In this document: piece after piece, positions 1 through 8,007 of the stretch
Layout of the letters: every line of letters starts with the position of its first letter
Numbering within the stretch: the first letter of the stretch is position 1
NCBI GenBank assembly: GCA_012974425.1
Contig: JAAXQE010000067.1
Span: 1-58,164, forward strand
Direction of reading: 5' to 3'
Origin: Geopsychrobacter sp.
Lineage (GTDB): Bacteria > Desulfobacterota > Desulfuromonadia > Desulfuromonadales > Geopsychrobacteraceae
Length of the DNA stretch: 58,164 nt
The notes under the pieces: generated by a model
What the model was told of the DNA's origin: nothing
The model's input: only the letters and a program-made list of their open reading frames with translations
Database searches by the model: none
Translations under genes and position numbers: made by a program

Positions 1-79
1 GCTTTGGGGCGCTCCGAGGTTCTCGTACGCTCAGTCGCTTTTGGACGCTCCGAGGTTCTCGTACGCTCAGTCGCTTTGG
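1..79. repeat. 36-bp tandem direct repeat inside the PSP1 gene tail
   Basis: Two copies of a 36-bp unit stand head to tail (1-36 and 37-72, differing at two positions near their starts), and a third copy begins at 73 before diverging. On the minus strand, in the gene's frame, each unit encodes TERTRTSERPKA. The period is a multiple of three, so copy-number change would keep the frame. The array may continue outside the window. Confidence 0.85.
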
Positions 80-926
80 CCGCTGGGCGTGCAGGTCTTT
101 GTTGCGCGGCGGGTGCTGCCGGTACCTTTGGCTTGTTGATGTCGTCGATGTGGATTTCTCGGCGGCCATCCTTGTCGGCAACCGTAATCTTTTGGGCCAG
201 GACGTTGAGAGAAACAACCTCTGCTGGTCCGTCGGGAAGATTAAGGGTCTTGCCGGTTTTAGGTAGATTCTTACGCAGCTCGTTGTAGGTGTCATATTCG
301 TAGCCGAGACAACAGAGCAGACGACCACATTGGCCACTGATCTTACTCGGGTTTAATGCCAGACCCTGTGCTTTAGCCATCTTGACCGAAACCGGGGCAA
401 AGCTGCGCAGATAGCTGCTACAGCAAAGCTCGCGACCGCAACAGCCGAGCCCGCCGACCATCTTGGCCTCATCACGCACACCGATCTGGCGCATTTCAAT
501 CCGGGTGCGGAAATGTTGCGCCAGGTCACGCACCAGTTCGCGAAAATCGATACGGCCATCTGCGGTAAAGTAGAAGACGATCTTGGAGCCGTCAAACAAA
601 TATTCGGCGCGCACCAGTTTCATCTCCAGTTTGCGCTCTTGAACCCGTTTTTTACAGAACTTCAGGGCCTCTTCTTCGCGCGCGGCGTTTTTATCGGCCA
701 TCTCAATATCATGTTCATTGGCCTTGCGCAGGATAGTTTTGAGTTTGGCCTGGCAGTCGGCAGGATCTTCCTCACGTACCGCGCCTATAACTGTACCCAG
801 AGATTTACCCCGTTCGGTCTCTACGACAACCATATCTCTATTGTTGAGATCCAGATCGGTGGCATCAAAATCAAAGAGTTTCCCGGCACACTGAAATGAG
901 ACGGCAACGATTCTTTTCTTATCCAT
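1..926 (-). CDS. PSP1-domain protein (RicT/YaaT-like), 3' end cut by the window edge
   Basis: Read on the minus strand from ATG at 926, starting MDKKRIVAVSFQCAGKLFDF; the frame stays open to the edge, so the C-terminus is missing. The PSP1 family is shown by the core and by a cysteine-rich block (GGLGCCGRELCC and, later, GQCGRLLCCLGY, roughly residues 165-205). In Bacillus, RicT/YaaT is part of an iron-sulfur complex acting with RNase Y; a role here is only inferred. The start lies 28 bp after holB, so it is the last visible gene of the tmk-holB operon. After the conserved part comes an Ala/Pro-rich linker and then a 12-residue tandem repeat, TERTRTSERPKA, running off the window. Family call is firm, function is not. 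Confidence 0.85.
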   Translation of the reverse strand, partial: MDKKRIVAVSFQCAGKLFDFDATDLDLNNRDMVVVETERGKSLGTVIGAVREEDPADCQAKLKTILRKANEHDIEMADKNAAREEEALKFCKKRVQERKLEMKLVRAEYLFDGSKIVFYFTADGRIDFRELVRDLAQHFRTRIEMRQIGVRDEAKMVGGLGCCGRELCCSSYLRSFAPVSVKMAKAQGLALNPSKISGQCGRLLCCLGYEYDTYNELRKNLPKTGKTLNLPDGPAEVVSLNVLAQKITVADKDGRREIHIDDINKPKVPAAPAAQQRPARPAAKATERTRTSERPKATERTRTSERPK

Positions 927-954
927 GAATATTTGAACTCACTTTTTGAGGTTG

Positions 955-1926
955 TCATGCAGCAGTCATCTCCATCAACATTGTTTCCATGGCGAGTTGA
1001 CGGTTGACGTTGCGTTGCAGGTGGAATCGTGCCTGATCCAGGGATTCCAATTTTTTTAAGAGTCCGCTGACCTGTTCGGTGCGGGACTGTGTGTAAAGCG
1101 TTTCTCTGAAATCGATATTGACCAGCTCATTTTCGGGTCTGCCGTGCAATAAAAGTAATAAGTCCCGATAGAAGGATTGAAAAATATCCAGGATATCCGG
1201 GAGGTTCTCTTTGTCGTCTGCTAATTCCTGCGCCAGTTCAAACAGGGGGAAGATCGATCCACTTGAAAGGGAGATGAGCGATTTCAGCAACTGCTTGCGG
1301 CGCTCGAGGTAGAGGGTTCGATTTTCACCAAAGGCTTTTTTGAAGCTGCCATTGGAGAGTGCGGCCATGATCTGGGCATCCTGTTCGGAAAGGTCGAGGC
1401 GATGCTCGAGGATCCCAGCGAGTCTAGCACGCGGAAGGCGATTAAAGCGCAGACGTTGGCAGCGTGAGCGGATTGTGTCGAGCAGTATCTCCGGTTTGGC
1501 ACTCAGCAGGATCAGGATGGTGCCGGGCAGGGGCTCTTCCAGAGTTTTAAGCAGGGCATTGGATGCCGCAGTATTGAGTGTTTCGGCCGCGTCGATCAGG
1601 CAGACCCTGATGTCGCCTTCCAGGGGGCGCAATGACAGGTCTTGCTGCAGCTTGCGAACCTGATCTATCTTTATTTGGGCGCCTTCTGCGGATAGAAGGT
1701 GCAGGTCGGGGTGATTGAGGTGATCTACCTTGCGACAGGCGGCACATTCGCCACAACCATCACCTGCATCGCAAAAAAGTGCGCGGGCCAGCGCCAGGGC
1801 CATCAGCTTTTTGCCGACGCCCTCGGGGCCCTCAAACAGGTAGGCATGAGCGAGGCGTTTATTCTGCAGTGCCAGACGCAGAATTTCTTTCTGGCGTTCA
1901 TGGTCAATGATGTTGGCAAAGGTCAC
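955..1926 (-). CDS. holB: DNA polymerase III delta' subunit
   Basis: 323 aa clamp-loader subunit of the AAA+ fold that helps DnaX and delta load the sliding clamp. Near the N-terminus are LFEGPEGVGKK (Walker A position) and a four-cysteine zinc module (CGECAAC preceded by CDAGDGC); the SRC motif is in LDTIRSRCQRLRF. The last Walker A residue is Lys rather than Thr/Ser, so ATP hydrolysis is unlikely, as in other delta' proteins. Start is GTG at 1926, overlapping the tmk stop as GTGA, with AGAGGG about 8 nt upstream. Between tmk and the PSP1 gene, the usual order in this group. Dedicated delta' rather than DnaX because the protein is short and lacks the tau tail. Confidence 0.93.
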   Translation of the reverse strand: MTFANIIDHERQKEILRLALQNKRLAHAYLFEGPEGVGKKLMALALARALFCDAGDGCGECAACRKVDHLNHPDLHLLSAEGAQIKIDQVRKLQQDLSLRPLEGDIRVCLIDAAETLNTAASNALLKTLEEPLPGTILILLSAKPEILLDTIRSRCQRLRFNRLPRARLAGILEHRLDLSEQDAQIMAALSNGSFKKAFGENRTLYLERRKQLLKSLISLSSGSIFPLFELAQELADDKENLPDILDIFQSFYRDLLLLLHGRPENELVNIDFRETLYTQSRTEQVSGLLKKLESLDQARFHLQRNVNRQLAMETMLMEMTAA

Positions 1927-2576
1927 AGTTGGACCCTCTTCTGTTTAAGAAATTTAAGGGTTTCTGTCAGGATTTCGGCGGCCAACTGCTTAACCGTGAG
2001 ACTGCCGTCCACTATAACAAAGCGCTCAGGCTCATTCTTTGCCAGGGCGAGATAGCCATCCCGGACACGTTGGTGGAACTCCATTGCTTCGCGTTCAAAT
2101 CGACCCTCTGAGCTGTCTTGGCGTTCGACTTCACGTGAAAGGGCGCGTCCCAGGCCAATCTCCACTTGCAGGTCGATCAGAATTGTCAGATCGGGGGTCG
2201 TCGCCTGCGCAGCCACCTTGTTCAGGTATAAAATCAATTGTTGATCGAGGCCGCGGCCATCCCCCTGATAGGCAAGTGTCGCATCGGTGTAGCGATCACA
2301 AAGCACAAGTTGACCACGTTCGAGAGCAGGGCGGATGACCTCACTCACATGCTGTGCACGAGCTGCCGCATAGAGAAGCAGTTCGGCAGTAGGGTCAAGC
2401 GCGGTGTTTTTCGGATGGAGCAATATACTGCGCACCTGATCGGCAATATCGCAGCCCCCCGGTTCTCGCGTCTGGATAACGGCATGTTCCATTTGCTGGA
2501 GTGCCGCGCGTAACAAGGCAATCTGGGTCGATTTTCCCGAACCCTCGATTCCTTCAAATGTTATGAAATGGCCCAT
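1923..2576 (-). CDS. tmk: Thymidylate kinase
   Basis: 217 aa; phosphorylates dTMP to dTDP with ATP in the cytoplasm, on the way to dTTP. The N-terminus MGHFITFEGIEGSGKSTQ carries the P-loop (GIEGSGKST, residues 9-17) typical of the family; the DRY motif is in LVLCDRYTDATLAYQG, and a basic/acidic lid follows near EVERQDSSEGRFE. The frame is open upstream to an ATG at 2639, but family proteins begin right at the MGxFITFEG block, so 2576 is chosen; neither start has a strong Shine-Dalgarno. First gene of the tmk-holB-PSP1 operon, with a good promoter about 100 bp upstream. Confidence 0.94.
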   Translation of the reverse strand: MGHFITFEGIEGSGKSTQIALLRAALQQMEHAVIQTREPGGCDIADQVRSILLHPKNTALDPTAELLLYAAARAQHVSEVIRPALERGQLVLCDRYTDATLAYQGDGRGLDQQLILYLNKVAAQATTPDLTILIDLQVEIGLGRALSREVERQDSSEGRFEREAMEFHQRVRDGYLALAKNEPERFVIVDGSLTVKQLAAEILTETLKFLKQKRVQL

Positions 2577-2674
2577 CGGCGATCGATCTTGAGAAGGGTT
2601 GTGGGTCAGTAAAAACTGAGTCCCTGCAGACCCAAGCATGCTCTATTGATTATGCCTGAGACGTAAATCGTGTC

Positions 2675-2703
2675 ATTATAGGAACTGCAGGTCGATGAAG
2701 CAA
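2675..2703 (-). promoter_or_regulatory. Sigma70-type promoter for tmk-holB-PSP1
   Basis: On the minus strand, TTGCTT (2703-2698), a 17-bp spacer and a perfect TATAAT (2680-2675). It points at tmk and lies back to back with the rnc promoter. Predicted transcript start is near 2668, giving about a 90-nt leader to the chosen tmk start. Confidence 0.75.
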
Positions 2704-2770
2704 GGAGAAACGCCGGTTTTTCATGCCCGTTTCCCCTTGGGTTGCTTGTGCGCTGGCTCCGTTATTAAGT

Positions 2771-2799
2771 TTGAACATCAAGGGTCTTTTCGTTATACT
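2771..2799 (+). promoter_or_regulatory. Sigma70-type promoter for rnc-era-der
   Basis: TTGAAC (2771-2776), a 17-bp spacer and TATACT (2794-2799), about 58 bp before the rnc start. Good match at both boxes with ideal spacing. The 280-bp spacer 2577-2856 holds this promoter and the divergent tmk promoter; I see no other gene in it. Confidence 0.75.
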
Positions 2800-2856
2800 T
2801 CGTCCGCTACTCATCAACTGAAATCGCGTGGTACCTAAAGGAAATTTATAGAGAGA

Positions 2857-3567
2857 ATGTCGGATTTTTCGATTGAACAGCTTCAGCAGGATTTAGGCTA
2901 TGTTTTTGTTGATTCTGCCCTGCCTCTTCAGGCCCTGACTCATAAATCGTTCAGTAACGAGCAACGCAATACCGATGAACCGCATAATGAGCGTCTCGAA
3001 TTCCTGGGCGATGCTGTGCTTGAGCTGGCGGTCAGCGATAGAATTTACCGGATATACCCTGATATCCCCGAAGGTGGATTAACGCGAATCCGGGCCGAGG
3101 TTGTTTGTGAAAAAGGCTTGGATCGGATTGCCAAACGACTCAATCTTGGACCGGGCCTCCGGCTAGGTAAGGGTGAGGAAAAGTGCGGTGGTCGTACCAA
3201 GGCGAGTCTCTTGTCGGATGCCCTTGAGGCCTTGATTGGTGCGGTTTTTCTGGAGGGAGGCTTTGCCGCGGCCTGCCAGGTTGTCGTAAGAGTTTTTTCT
3301 CAGGAACTGGAGAGCTCGGCCAATATTCGTTACGGGACCGATCATAAGACGGCACTCCAGGAAAACTTGCAAGCGCGTTTCGGGCGCTTGCCAGAATATG
3401 AATTAGTCAAAATTGATGGGCCTGACCATAGCCGTATTTTCACCATACAGGTCAATTTTGATGGACGTGAACTTGGCTGTGGTGCAGGAAGCAGTAAGAA
3501 ACAGGCGGAACAGAACGCCGCATCCGAGGCATTGCTGCACAGCTTTGTGGTCGGATTGGAGGATTGA
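2857..3567 (+). CDS. rnc: Ribonuclease III
   Basis: 236 aa double-strand-specific endoribonuclease that processes rRNA precursors and structured mRNAs. The signature ERLEFLGDAVL is at residues 45-55; the four metal-binding acids line up as E48, D52, D121 and E124. The C-terminal third, from about 160, is a double-stranded RNA-binding domain ending GSSKKQAEQNAASEALL. Length is usual for the family. First gene of rnc-era-der, 3 bp ahead of era, the common arrangement linking RNA processing to ribosome-assembly GTPases. A purine-rich stretch with AAAGGAAA sits about 15 nt upstream. Confidence 0.96.
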   Translation: MSDFSIEQLQQDLGYVFVDSALPLQALTHKSFSNEQRNTDEPHNERLEFLGDAVLELAVSDRIYRIYPDIPEGGLTRIRAEVVCEKGLDRIAKRLNLGPGLRLGKGEEKCGGRTKASLLSDALEALIGAVFLEGGFAAACQVVVRVFSQELESSANIRYGTDHKTALQENLQARFGRLPEYELVKIDGPDHSRIFTIQVNFDGRELGCGAGSSKKQAEQNAASEALLHSFVVGLED

Positions 3568-3570
3568 TAA

Positions 3571-4470
3571 ATGTCAGAACAGCAGCCTTTTCGTAGTGGG
3601 TTCGTCTCTCTAATCGGTCGGCCCAATGTAGGCAAGTCGACCCTGTTGAATAAAATCCTTGGACAGAAGATCGCGATAACTTCGAATAAGCCTCAGACTA
3701 CACGTAACCGGATTCTCGGAATCCATAATCTGCCAGATGGGCAGGTTATGTTTCTGGATACCCCGGGGATTCACAAACCCCAGGGCAAGCTGAACCGTTT
3801 CATGGTTGATCAGGCTATCGCTGCTACCAGCGACGTTGATCTGGCTTTTTTTCTGGTTGAGGCGACCTCTCTGCCGGGTGGCGGTGATGAATATGCACTC
3901 AATATTCTTAAGAAATCAGCGGTCCCAGTCGTGCTGGTTATCAATAAAATCGATCTGGTTGAACCACCACAACTGCTGAGATTGATCGAGGCTTTTTCGC
4001 GGAAACATGAGTTCCATGCCGTTGTTCCGCTCTCGGCAAAAACCGGCAATGGCATCGATCGGCTCCTGAAGGAGATTGAGCCTTTCTTGAGCGAGGGGCC
4101 CAGGTATTTCCCCGAGGAGATGATTACTGATCTTCCGGAGCGTTTTATCGTGGCCGAGATGGTGCGTGAAAAAGTTATGCGACGCACCCGTGAGGAGATT
4201 CCTTACGGGTGCGCCGTTCAAATTGAGACCTTCACCGAGAAGCCAGAGAAGAATCTGGTCGTTATCCAGGCGATGATTCATGTTGAGCGTGAGAGCCACA
4301 AGCGGATATTGGTTGGACATCGTGGCCAGATGATTCGTGATCTCGGTCAGGATGCCCGAAAGGAAATAGAGCGTTTTCTCGGAACGAGGGTTTTCTTGGA
4401 ACTCTTTGTCCGGGTGGATGAAAACTGGAGCCAGAGCGAACGAATGCTGCGCGAGCTCGGCTACGAATAA
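3571..4470 (+). CDS. era: GTPase Era
   Basis: 299 aa GTPase that binds the 3' end of 16S rRNA and helps mature the 30S subunit. GTP motifs are visible: G1 GRPNVGKST (16-24), G3 DTPG (63-66) and G4 NKID (125-128). The C-terminal KH RNA-binding domain covers about 205-285, with the HRGQMIRDLGQDARKEIE segment. Starts 3 bp after rnc, so translation is probably coupled, and precedes der. Length and layout match the family with nothing missing. Confidence 0.97.
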   Translation: MSEQQPFRSGFVSLIGRPNVGKSTLLNKILGQKIAITSNKPQTTRNRILGIHNLPDGQVMFLDTPGIHKPQGKLNRFMVDQAIAATSDVDLAFFLVEATSLPGGGDEYALNILKKSAVPVVLVINKIDLVEPPQLLRLIEAFSRKHEFHAVVPLSAKTGNGIDRLLKEIEPFLSEGPRYFPEEMITDLPERFIVAEMVREKVMRRTREEIPYGCAVQIETFTEKPEKNLVVIQAMIHVERESHKRILVGHRGQMIRDLGQDARKEIERFLGTRVFLELFVRVDENWSQSERMLRELGYE

Positions 4471-4521
4471 GCTTTTGAATGCTTTTCAGCTCATAAAAAT
4501 GAAGAAGGAACTGATTCTCTG

Positions 4522-5835
4522 ATGCCCCCTGTTGTCGCAATCGTCGGTCGACCCAATGTCGGCAAATCGACCCTGTTTAATCGAATTATTGGCCAGCGCA
4601 AGGCAATTGTAGAAGATTTTGCCGGGGTCACGCGTGATCGTAACTACGCGGAAGTTACACGTTACGAAAAACCGTTCTTGTTGATCGATACCGGTGGCTT
4701 CGAGCCAGCCAGTACTGATCGTCTCTTGACGCAGATGCGCGAACAATCGCAACTTGCCGTCGAAGAAGCCGACATTGTCGTCCTGTTGATGGATGTACGT
4801 GATGGTCTGACCCCCTCGGATATCGAGGTCGCCCAGATGCTGCGCAAGACCCGTAAACCTGTTTTCTTCGTGGTGAACAAGGTTGATGGTGACAAACAGG
4901 AGTTTGACGTTCCTGAATTCTATGGCCTGGGTGTAGATCAGATCTATTCGCTCTCCTCGGCCCATGGGAGGGGTGTCGGGCAGTTGATCGATGACATGCT
5001 TGAGCTCATGCCGCTTGAGCCGCAGCCTGAAATTGAAGGCGAGGTGCGGATGGCTGTTATCGGGCGGCCCAACGTTGGCAAGTCGTCACTGGTAAACCGC
5101 TTACTCGGTTTCGAGCGGGTCGTAGCCAATCCAACCGCCGGGACGACGCGTGACAGTGTGGATACGCCCTTCGAGTATGAGGGTCAGCGTTATGTCTTGA
5201 TCGATACCGCCGGGATCAGACGCAAAGGGAAGGTCAGTCAGACCCTCGAGAAATATAGTGCGATTCAGGCCCTTAAGGCGATGGACAGAGCCCATGTCGT
5301 GATGATGATTATCGATGCCGAAGAGGGGGTGACCGATCAGGATTTGTCGGTTGCGGGCTATGCCTATGAAAAGGGGCGTGCCTTGATCCTGGCCGTCAAT
5401 AAATGGGACCTGCCTGAAAAGGACACGCAGACCATGAAGCGCTATCTTGAAGATGTCCGGCGTCGTTTCAAATATCTTCCCTTCGCGCCAGTTCTTTTTA
5501 TCTCTGCATTAACTGGCCAGCGGATCGACAAGATCATGCCCTGCGTGGCGCGTGTTTTTGGTGAGTTTAACCGCAAAGTCACCACCTCTGAACTGAATTC
5601 CGTGTTGGCAGAGACCGTCGTACGTCATCCGCCACCAATGTCGAAGGGACGCAGGATCAAGCTTTTTTATGCGACCCAGACAACGGTGCGGCCTCCGACC
5701 TTTACGATTTTCACCAATAGCCCGGAAGACATCCACTTTTCATATGAACGTTATCTGCAGAATTCTCTGCGCGAGGCCTTCGGTTACGAGGGAGTTCCGA
5801 TCCGCTTGAAGTTCCGGGGCCGCGACAAGAAATGA
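4522..5835 (+). CDS. der: GTPase Der (EngA), tandem G domains
   Basis: 437 aa GTPase required for late 50S subunit assembly. Two complete G domains follow each other: GRPNVGKST at 9-17, DTGG 56-59 and NKVD 119-122; then GRPNVGKSS at 181-189, DTAG 228-231 and NKWD 293-296. The last 90 residues form the KH-like domain ending [10 protein letters not shown]. The 51-bp gap after era has a possible ribosome site (AAGAAGGAA) but no terminator, so co-transcription with era is likely. Twin G domains in one chain are unique to this family. Confidence 0.97.
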   Translation: MPPVVAIVGRPNVGKSTLFNRIIGQRKAIVEDFAGVTRDRNYAEVTRYEKPFLLIDTGGFEPASTDRLLTQMREQSQLAVEEADIVVLLMDVRDGLTPSDIEVAQMLRKTRKPVFFVVNKVDGDKQEFDVPEFYGLGVDQIYSLSSAHGRGVGQLIDDMLELMPLEPQPEIEGEVRMAVIGRPNVGKSSLVNRLLGFERVVANPTAGTTRDSVDTPFEYEGQRYVLIDTAGIRRKGKVSQTLEKYSAIQALKAMDRAHVVMMIIDAEEGVTDQDLSVAGYAYEKGRALILAVNKWDLPEKDTQTMKRYLEDVRRRFKYLPFAPVLFISALTGQRIDKIMPCVARVFGEFNRKVTTSELNSVLAETVVRHPPPMSKGRRIKLFYATQTTVRPPTFTIFTNSPEDIHFSYERYLQNSLREAFGYEGVPIRLKFRGRDKK

Positions 5836-5851
5836 GAGATGAGTAATAATC

Positions 5852-5880
5852 TTTACTGGCGCTCGTATCTTCGCTATTTT
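5852..5880 (+). promoter_or_regulatory. Possible promoter of the chemosensory-like cluster
   Basis: TTTACT (5852-5857), 17-bp spacer, TATTTT (5875-5880), about 58 bp before the DUF4388 gene. Each box matches the sigma70 consensus at four of six positions. It lies in the only sizeable spacer between der and the cluster. Modest support. Confidence 0.4.
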
Positions 5881-5937
5881 AAGCTAATATTATCAACGCG
5901 TTTTGGTAGTTTTAATTAAATAACGGGTGATTTTCCA

Positions 5938-7578
5938 ATGAGTTTGATAGGCAACCTTGAAGACTTGGGTCTCGGCGATATCCTGCAGATTGTCAGTCTC
6001 AGTCAAAAATCAGGAGTCCTCTCGCTGACCTGTGGTGAGCGAGAAGGACTTATCGTTTTTATCGAAGGCACAATTGTTGGCGCCGTTTCCAGTCAGTTTA
6101 AATCTACCCTGGGCGACATTCTGCTTAGACATAAATTGCTAAGTCAGCAAACTCTCGATCAGGCGCTTGATGAAAAGAACAGGTCTGGACACCGTTCTTT
6201 GGGTCCGCTCCTTATTTCGCAATATAAGATTTCACCTGAAAAGCTGGAAGCGATCGTTAAGGCTCAAATTGAGCGAACTGTTTACAGCTTCTTTGGTTGG
6301 GAAGAGGGCAGTTTCAAGTTTCAACTTGATGGAGAGGACGCACATGATCTGTTGCGACTCGATGCTCAGGAATTCATGCTCGAACAGGGTCTAAGTGCTC
6401 AATGGCTGGTCGCTGAGGGGCGTCGTCTTGTTGCTGAGGGGCGTCTGATTTCAGCTGACAAGGACGAGTCTGTAAACGAACAAACCCTAGCCGATACGTT
6501 TTCTCCTAATGCTCCACTCGCTTCTGCTGAAGGTGTAGAGAGTGGGTTGCTATTTATTATTGATGATGATGCCCCGACACGCTCTGTTCTTCAAAAAGCC
6601 TTTATAGGGTCGGGGTTTGAGGTTGAGGTTTTCACACTCACTTCTGACCTGATAAAAGCCTGTAGTGACAGGGTCAAACAGGGATACCGGCCGGCGATCT
6701 TGATCGATCTGATTATGCCGCGGCTTGATGGACATGGGATTTTGGGTGGCCTCGAAGTCATGGAGATCGTTGCGGACAAGTTTTCCGGGTTGCCGATGCT
6801 GTTGATGACTGATCATCCCAATGCCGAAGCGGAAAGAAAAGCTCAGGAACTGGGTGGCCTCGCGGTATTGCGTAAGCCCAAAAAAGTTGAAATACGTAAT
6901 GAGCGCGGCATCGATGCCTTGAAGAATCTGCTCGTTGAAGTCGACCGTTATTTGGGGCCAGCCGGGTCAAGACGCAGACCTGCAACTGATGACAGCGTCG
7001 CAGGCAAGAGCCTGGATGATGAGCCCGATACGCTAGAGCAGGGGAGTGGCCTGCCTGAGGGCTCCCCGGGGCTTTATTTGCTAAAAGGAATGTTGCAGGA
7101 GTTGTCAAGCCCGTTGCTCAGCGGTGGAGTCATTCTGCTGATTCTCCGTTTCGCCAGTGAGCTGCTGAACCGGGCGGTTATTTTTAATGTTAACGGTTCT
7201 GAAATTGTCGGGATTGGTCAATTTGGCCTGGATGCGACCACTGAAAATGCCGATCGGATGGTACGAAAACTACGCCTTTCGGTCGATGCTGATTCACTTA
7301 TTTCGCAGGCTCTACGCCAGAAAACTTCAATCAAGGGAGTGTTTGGCACCTGTGCATCGGATCGGGAATTGCTTACATGTCTGGGTGGTGTTGAGCCCAG
7401 CGAAATTTTTCTTGGTCCATTAGTCAGTAACGGTAAGACCGTAGCTCTTCTCTATGGAGACAACATCCCTGAGTCGAAGCCTGTTGGTAATGTCGAGGCT
7501 TTTGAGGTTTTTCTTGCGCAAGCCGGAATGGCCATGGAAGATTTACTTCAGGAGCGGGCAATTGAAAATTCAATCTGA
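5938..7578 (+). CDS. DUF4388 / receiver / GAF-like signalling protein
   Basis: 546 aa, cytoplasmic, no membrane segment. Residues 1-150 form a DUF4388 (PatA-like N-terminal) domain, opening MSLIGNLEDLGLGDILQIVS; such domains occur in chemosensory-linked regulators. Residues about 203-340 are a CheY-type receiver with acidic pair D209-D211, phospho-acceptor D257 (ILIDLIMPR) and K313 (LRKPKK). Residues about 365-540 look GAF-like and would sense a small molecule or partner; the ligand is unknown. There is no output domain such as HTH or GGDEF, so it likely acts through protein contacts. First gene of the cluster, about 100 bp after der. Domains are well supported; role is inferred from context. 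Confidence 0.8.
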   Translation: MSLIGNLEDLGLGDILQIVSLSQKSGVLSLTCGEREGLIVFIEGTIVGAVSSQFKSTLGDILLRHKLLSQQTLDQALDEKNRSGHRSLGPLLISQYKISPEKLEAIVKAQIERTVYSFFGWEEGSFKFQLDGEDAHDLLRLDAQEFMLEQGLSAQWLVAEGRRLVAEGRLISADKDESVNEQTLADTFSPNAPLASAEGVESGLLFIIDDDAPTRSVLQKAFIGSGFEVEVFTLTSDLIKACSDRVKQGYRPAILIDLIMPRLDGHGILGGLEVMEIVADKFSGLPMLLMTDHPNAEAERKAQELGGLAVLRKPKKVEIRNERGIDALKNLLVEVDRYLGPAGSRRRPATDDSVAGKSLDDEPDTLEQGSGLPEGSPGLYLLKGMLQELSSPLLSGGVILLILRFASELLNRAVIFNVNGSEIVGIGQFGLDATTENADRMVRKLRLSVDADSLISQALRQKTSIKGVFGTCASDRELLTCLGGVEPSEIFLGPLVSNGKTVALLYGDNIPESKPVGNVEAFEVFLAQAGMAMEDLLQERAIENSI

Positions 7579-7629
7579 GAACGGCACGTTGAGACGAGGG
7601 TTTGATTTGAGCGGCAAGGGAGTGTTTCT

Positions 7630-7995
7630 TTGAAGAAAATTTTGGTCGCAGAGGATTCCGCCGCGATGCGTGGCTTGATTGTCTCTACCCTTGAAGCGAT
7701 GGAGTGTTGCGAGGTTGTAGAGGCATGTAATGGCTTTGAGGCATTGCGTATGTTGCCCCGCGAAAAAGTCGACTTGATTGTAACCGATATCAATATGCCT
7801 GATATAAATGGGCTTGAGCTTGTTAATTTCTGTCGAAACAATCCACTTTATCAGGCTACCCCGATGATCATTATTAGTACTGAAGGCAGTGAGCGGGATC
7901 GGGAGAAGGGGTTAGCGCTCGGGGCAGATGCTTACCTAATCAAGCCTTTTCGCCCTGCAGATCTCCAGCAACTTATTCGTAAGCTGCTTCACTAA
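7630..7995 (+). CDS. CheY-like single-domain response regulator (copy 1)
   Basis: 121 aa receiver with nothing after it. Key residues: E8-D9, phospho-acceptor D53 (VTDINMP), T84 and K105 (LIKPF). Start is TTG at 7630, with AAGGGAG 7-8 nt upstream; there is no better ATG before the conserved first strand. Directly before cheA (12-bp gap), so it is the likely phosphate acceptor of that kinase. It resembles the CheY at 18362 (shared VTDINMP, RN-P-Y, TEG, LALGA) more than the one at 11697. Confidence 0.88.
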   Translation: MKKILVAEDSAAMRGLIVSTLEAMECCEVVEACNGFEALRMLPREKVDLIVTDINMPDINGLELVNFCRNNPLYQATPMIIISTEGSERDREKGLALGADAYLIKPFRPADLQQLIRKLLH

Positions 7996-8007
7996 GCGGG
8001 AGCAGTT

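Noticed and set aside
1-79. CRISPR or IS end at the left edge
   Set aside because: The units are joined without spacers and are in frame within the PSP1 gene.
2577-2639. Longer tmk starting at ATG 2639
   Set aside because: The extra 21 residues are not seen in the family, which begins at MGxFITFEG; no good ribosome site.
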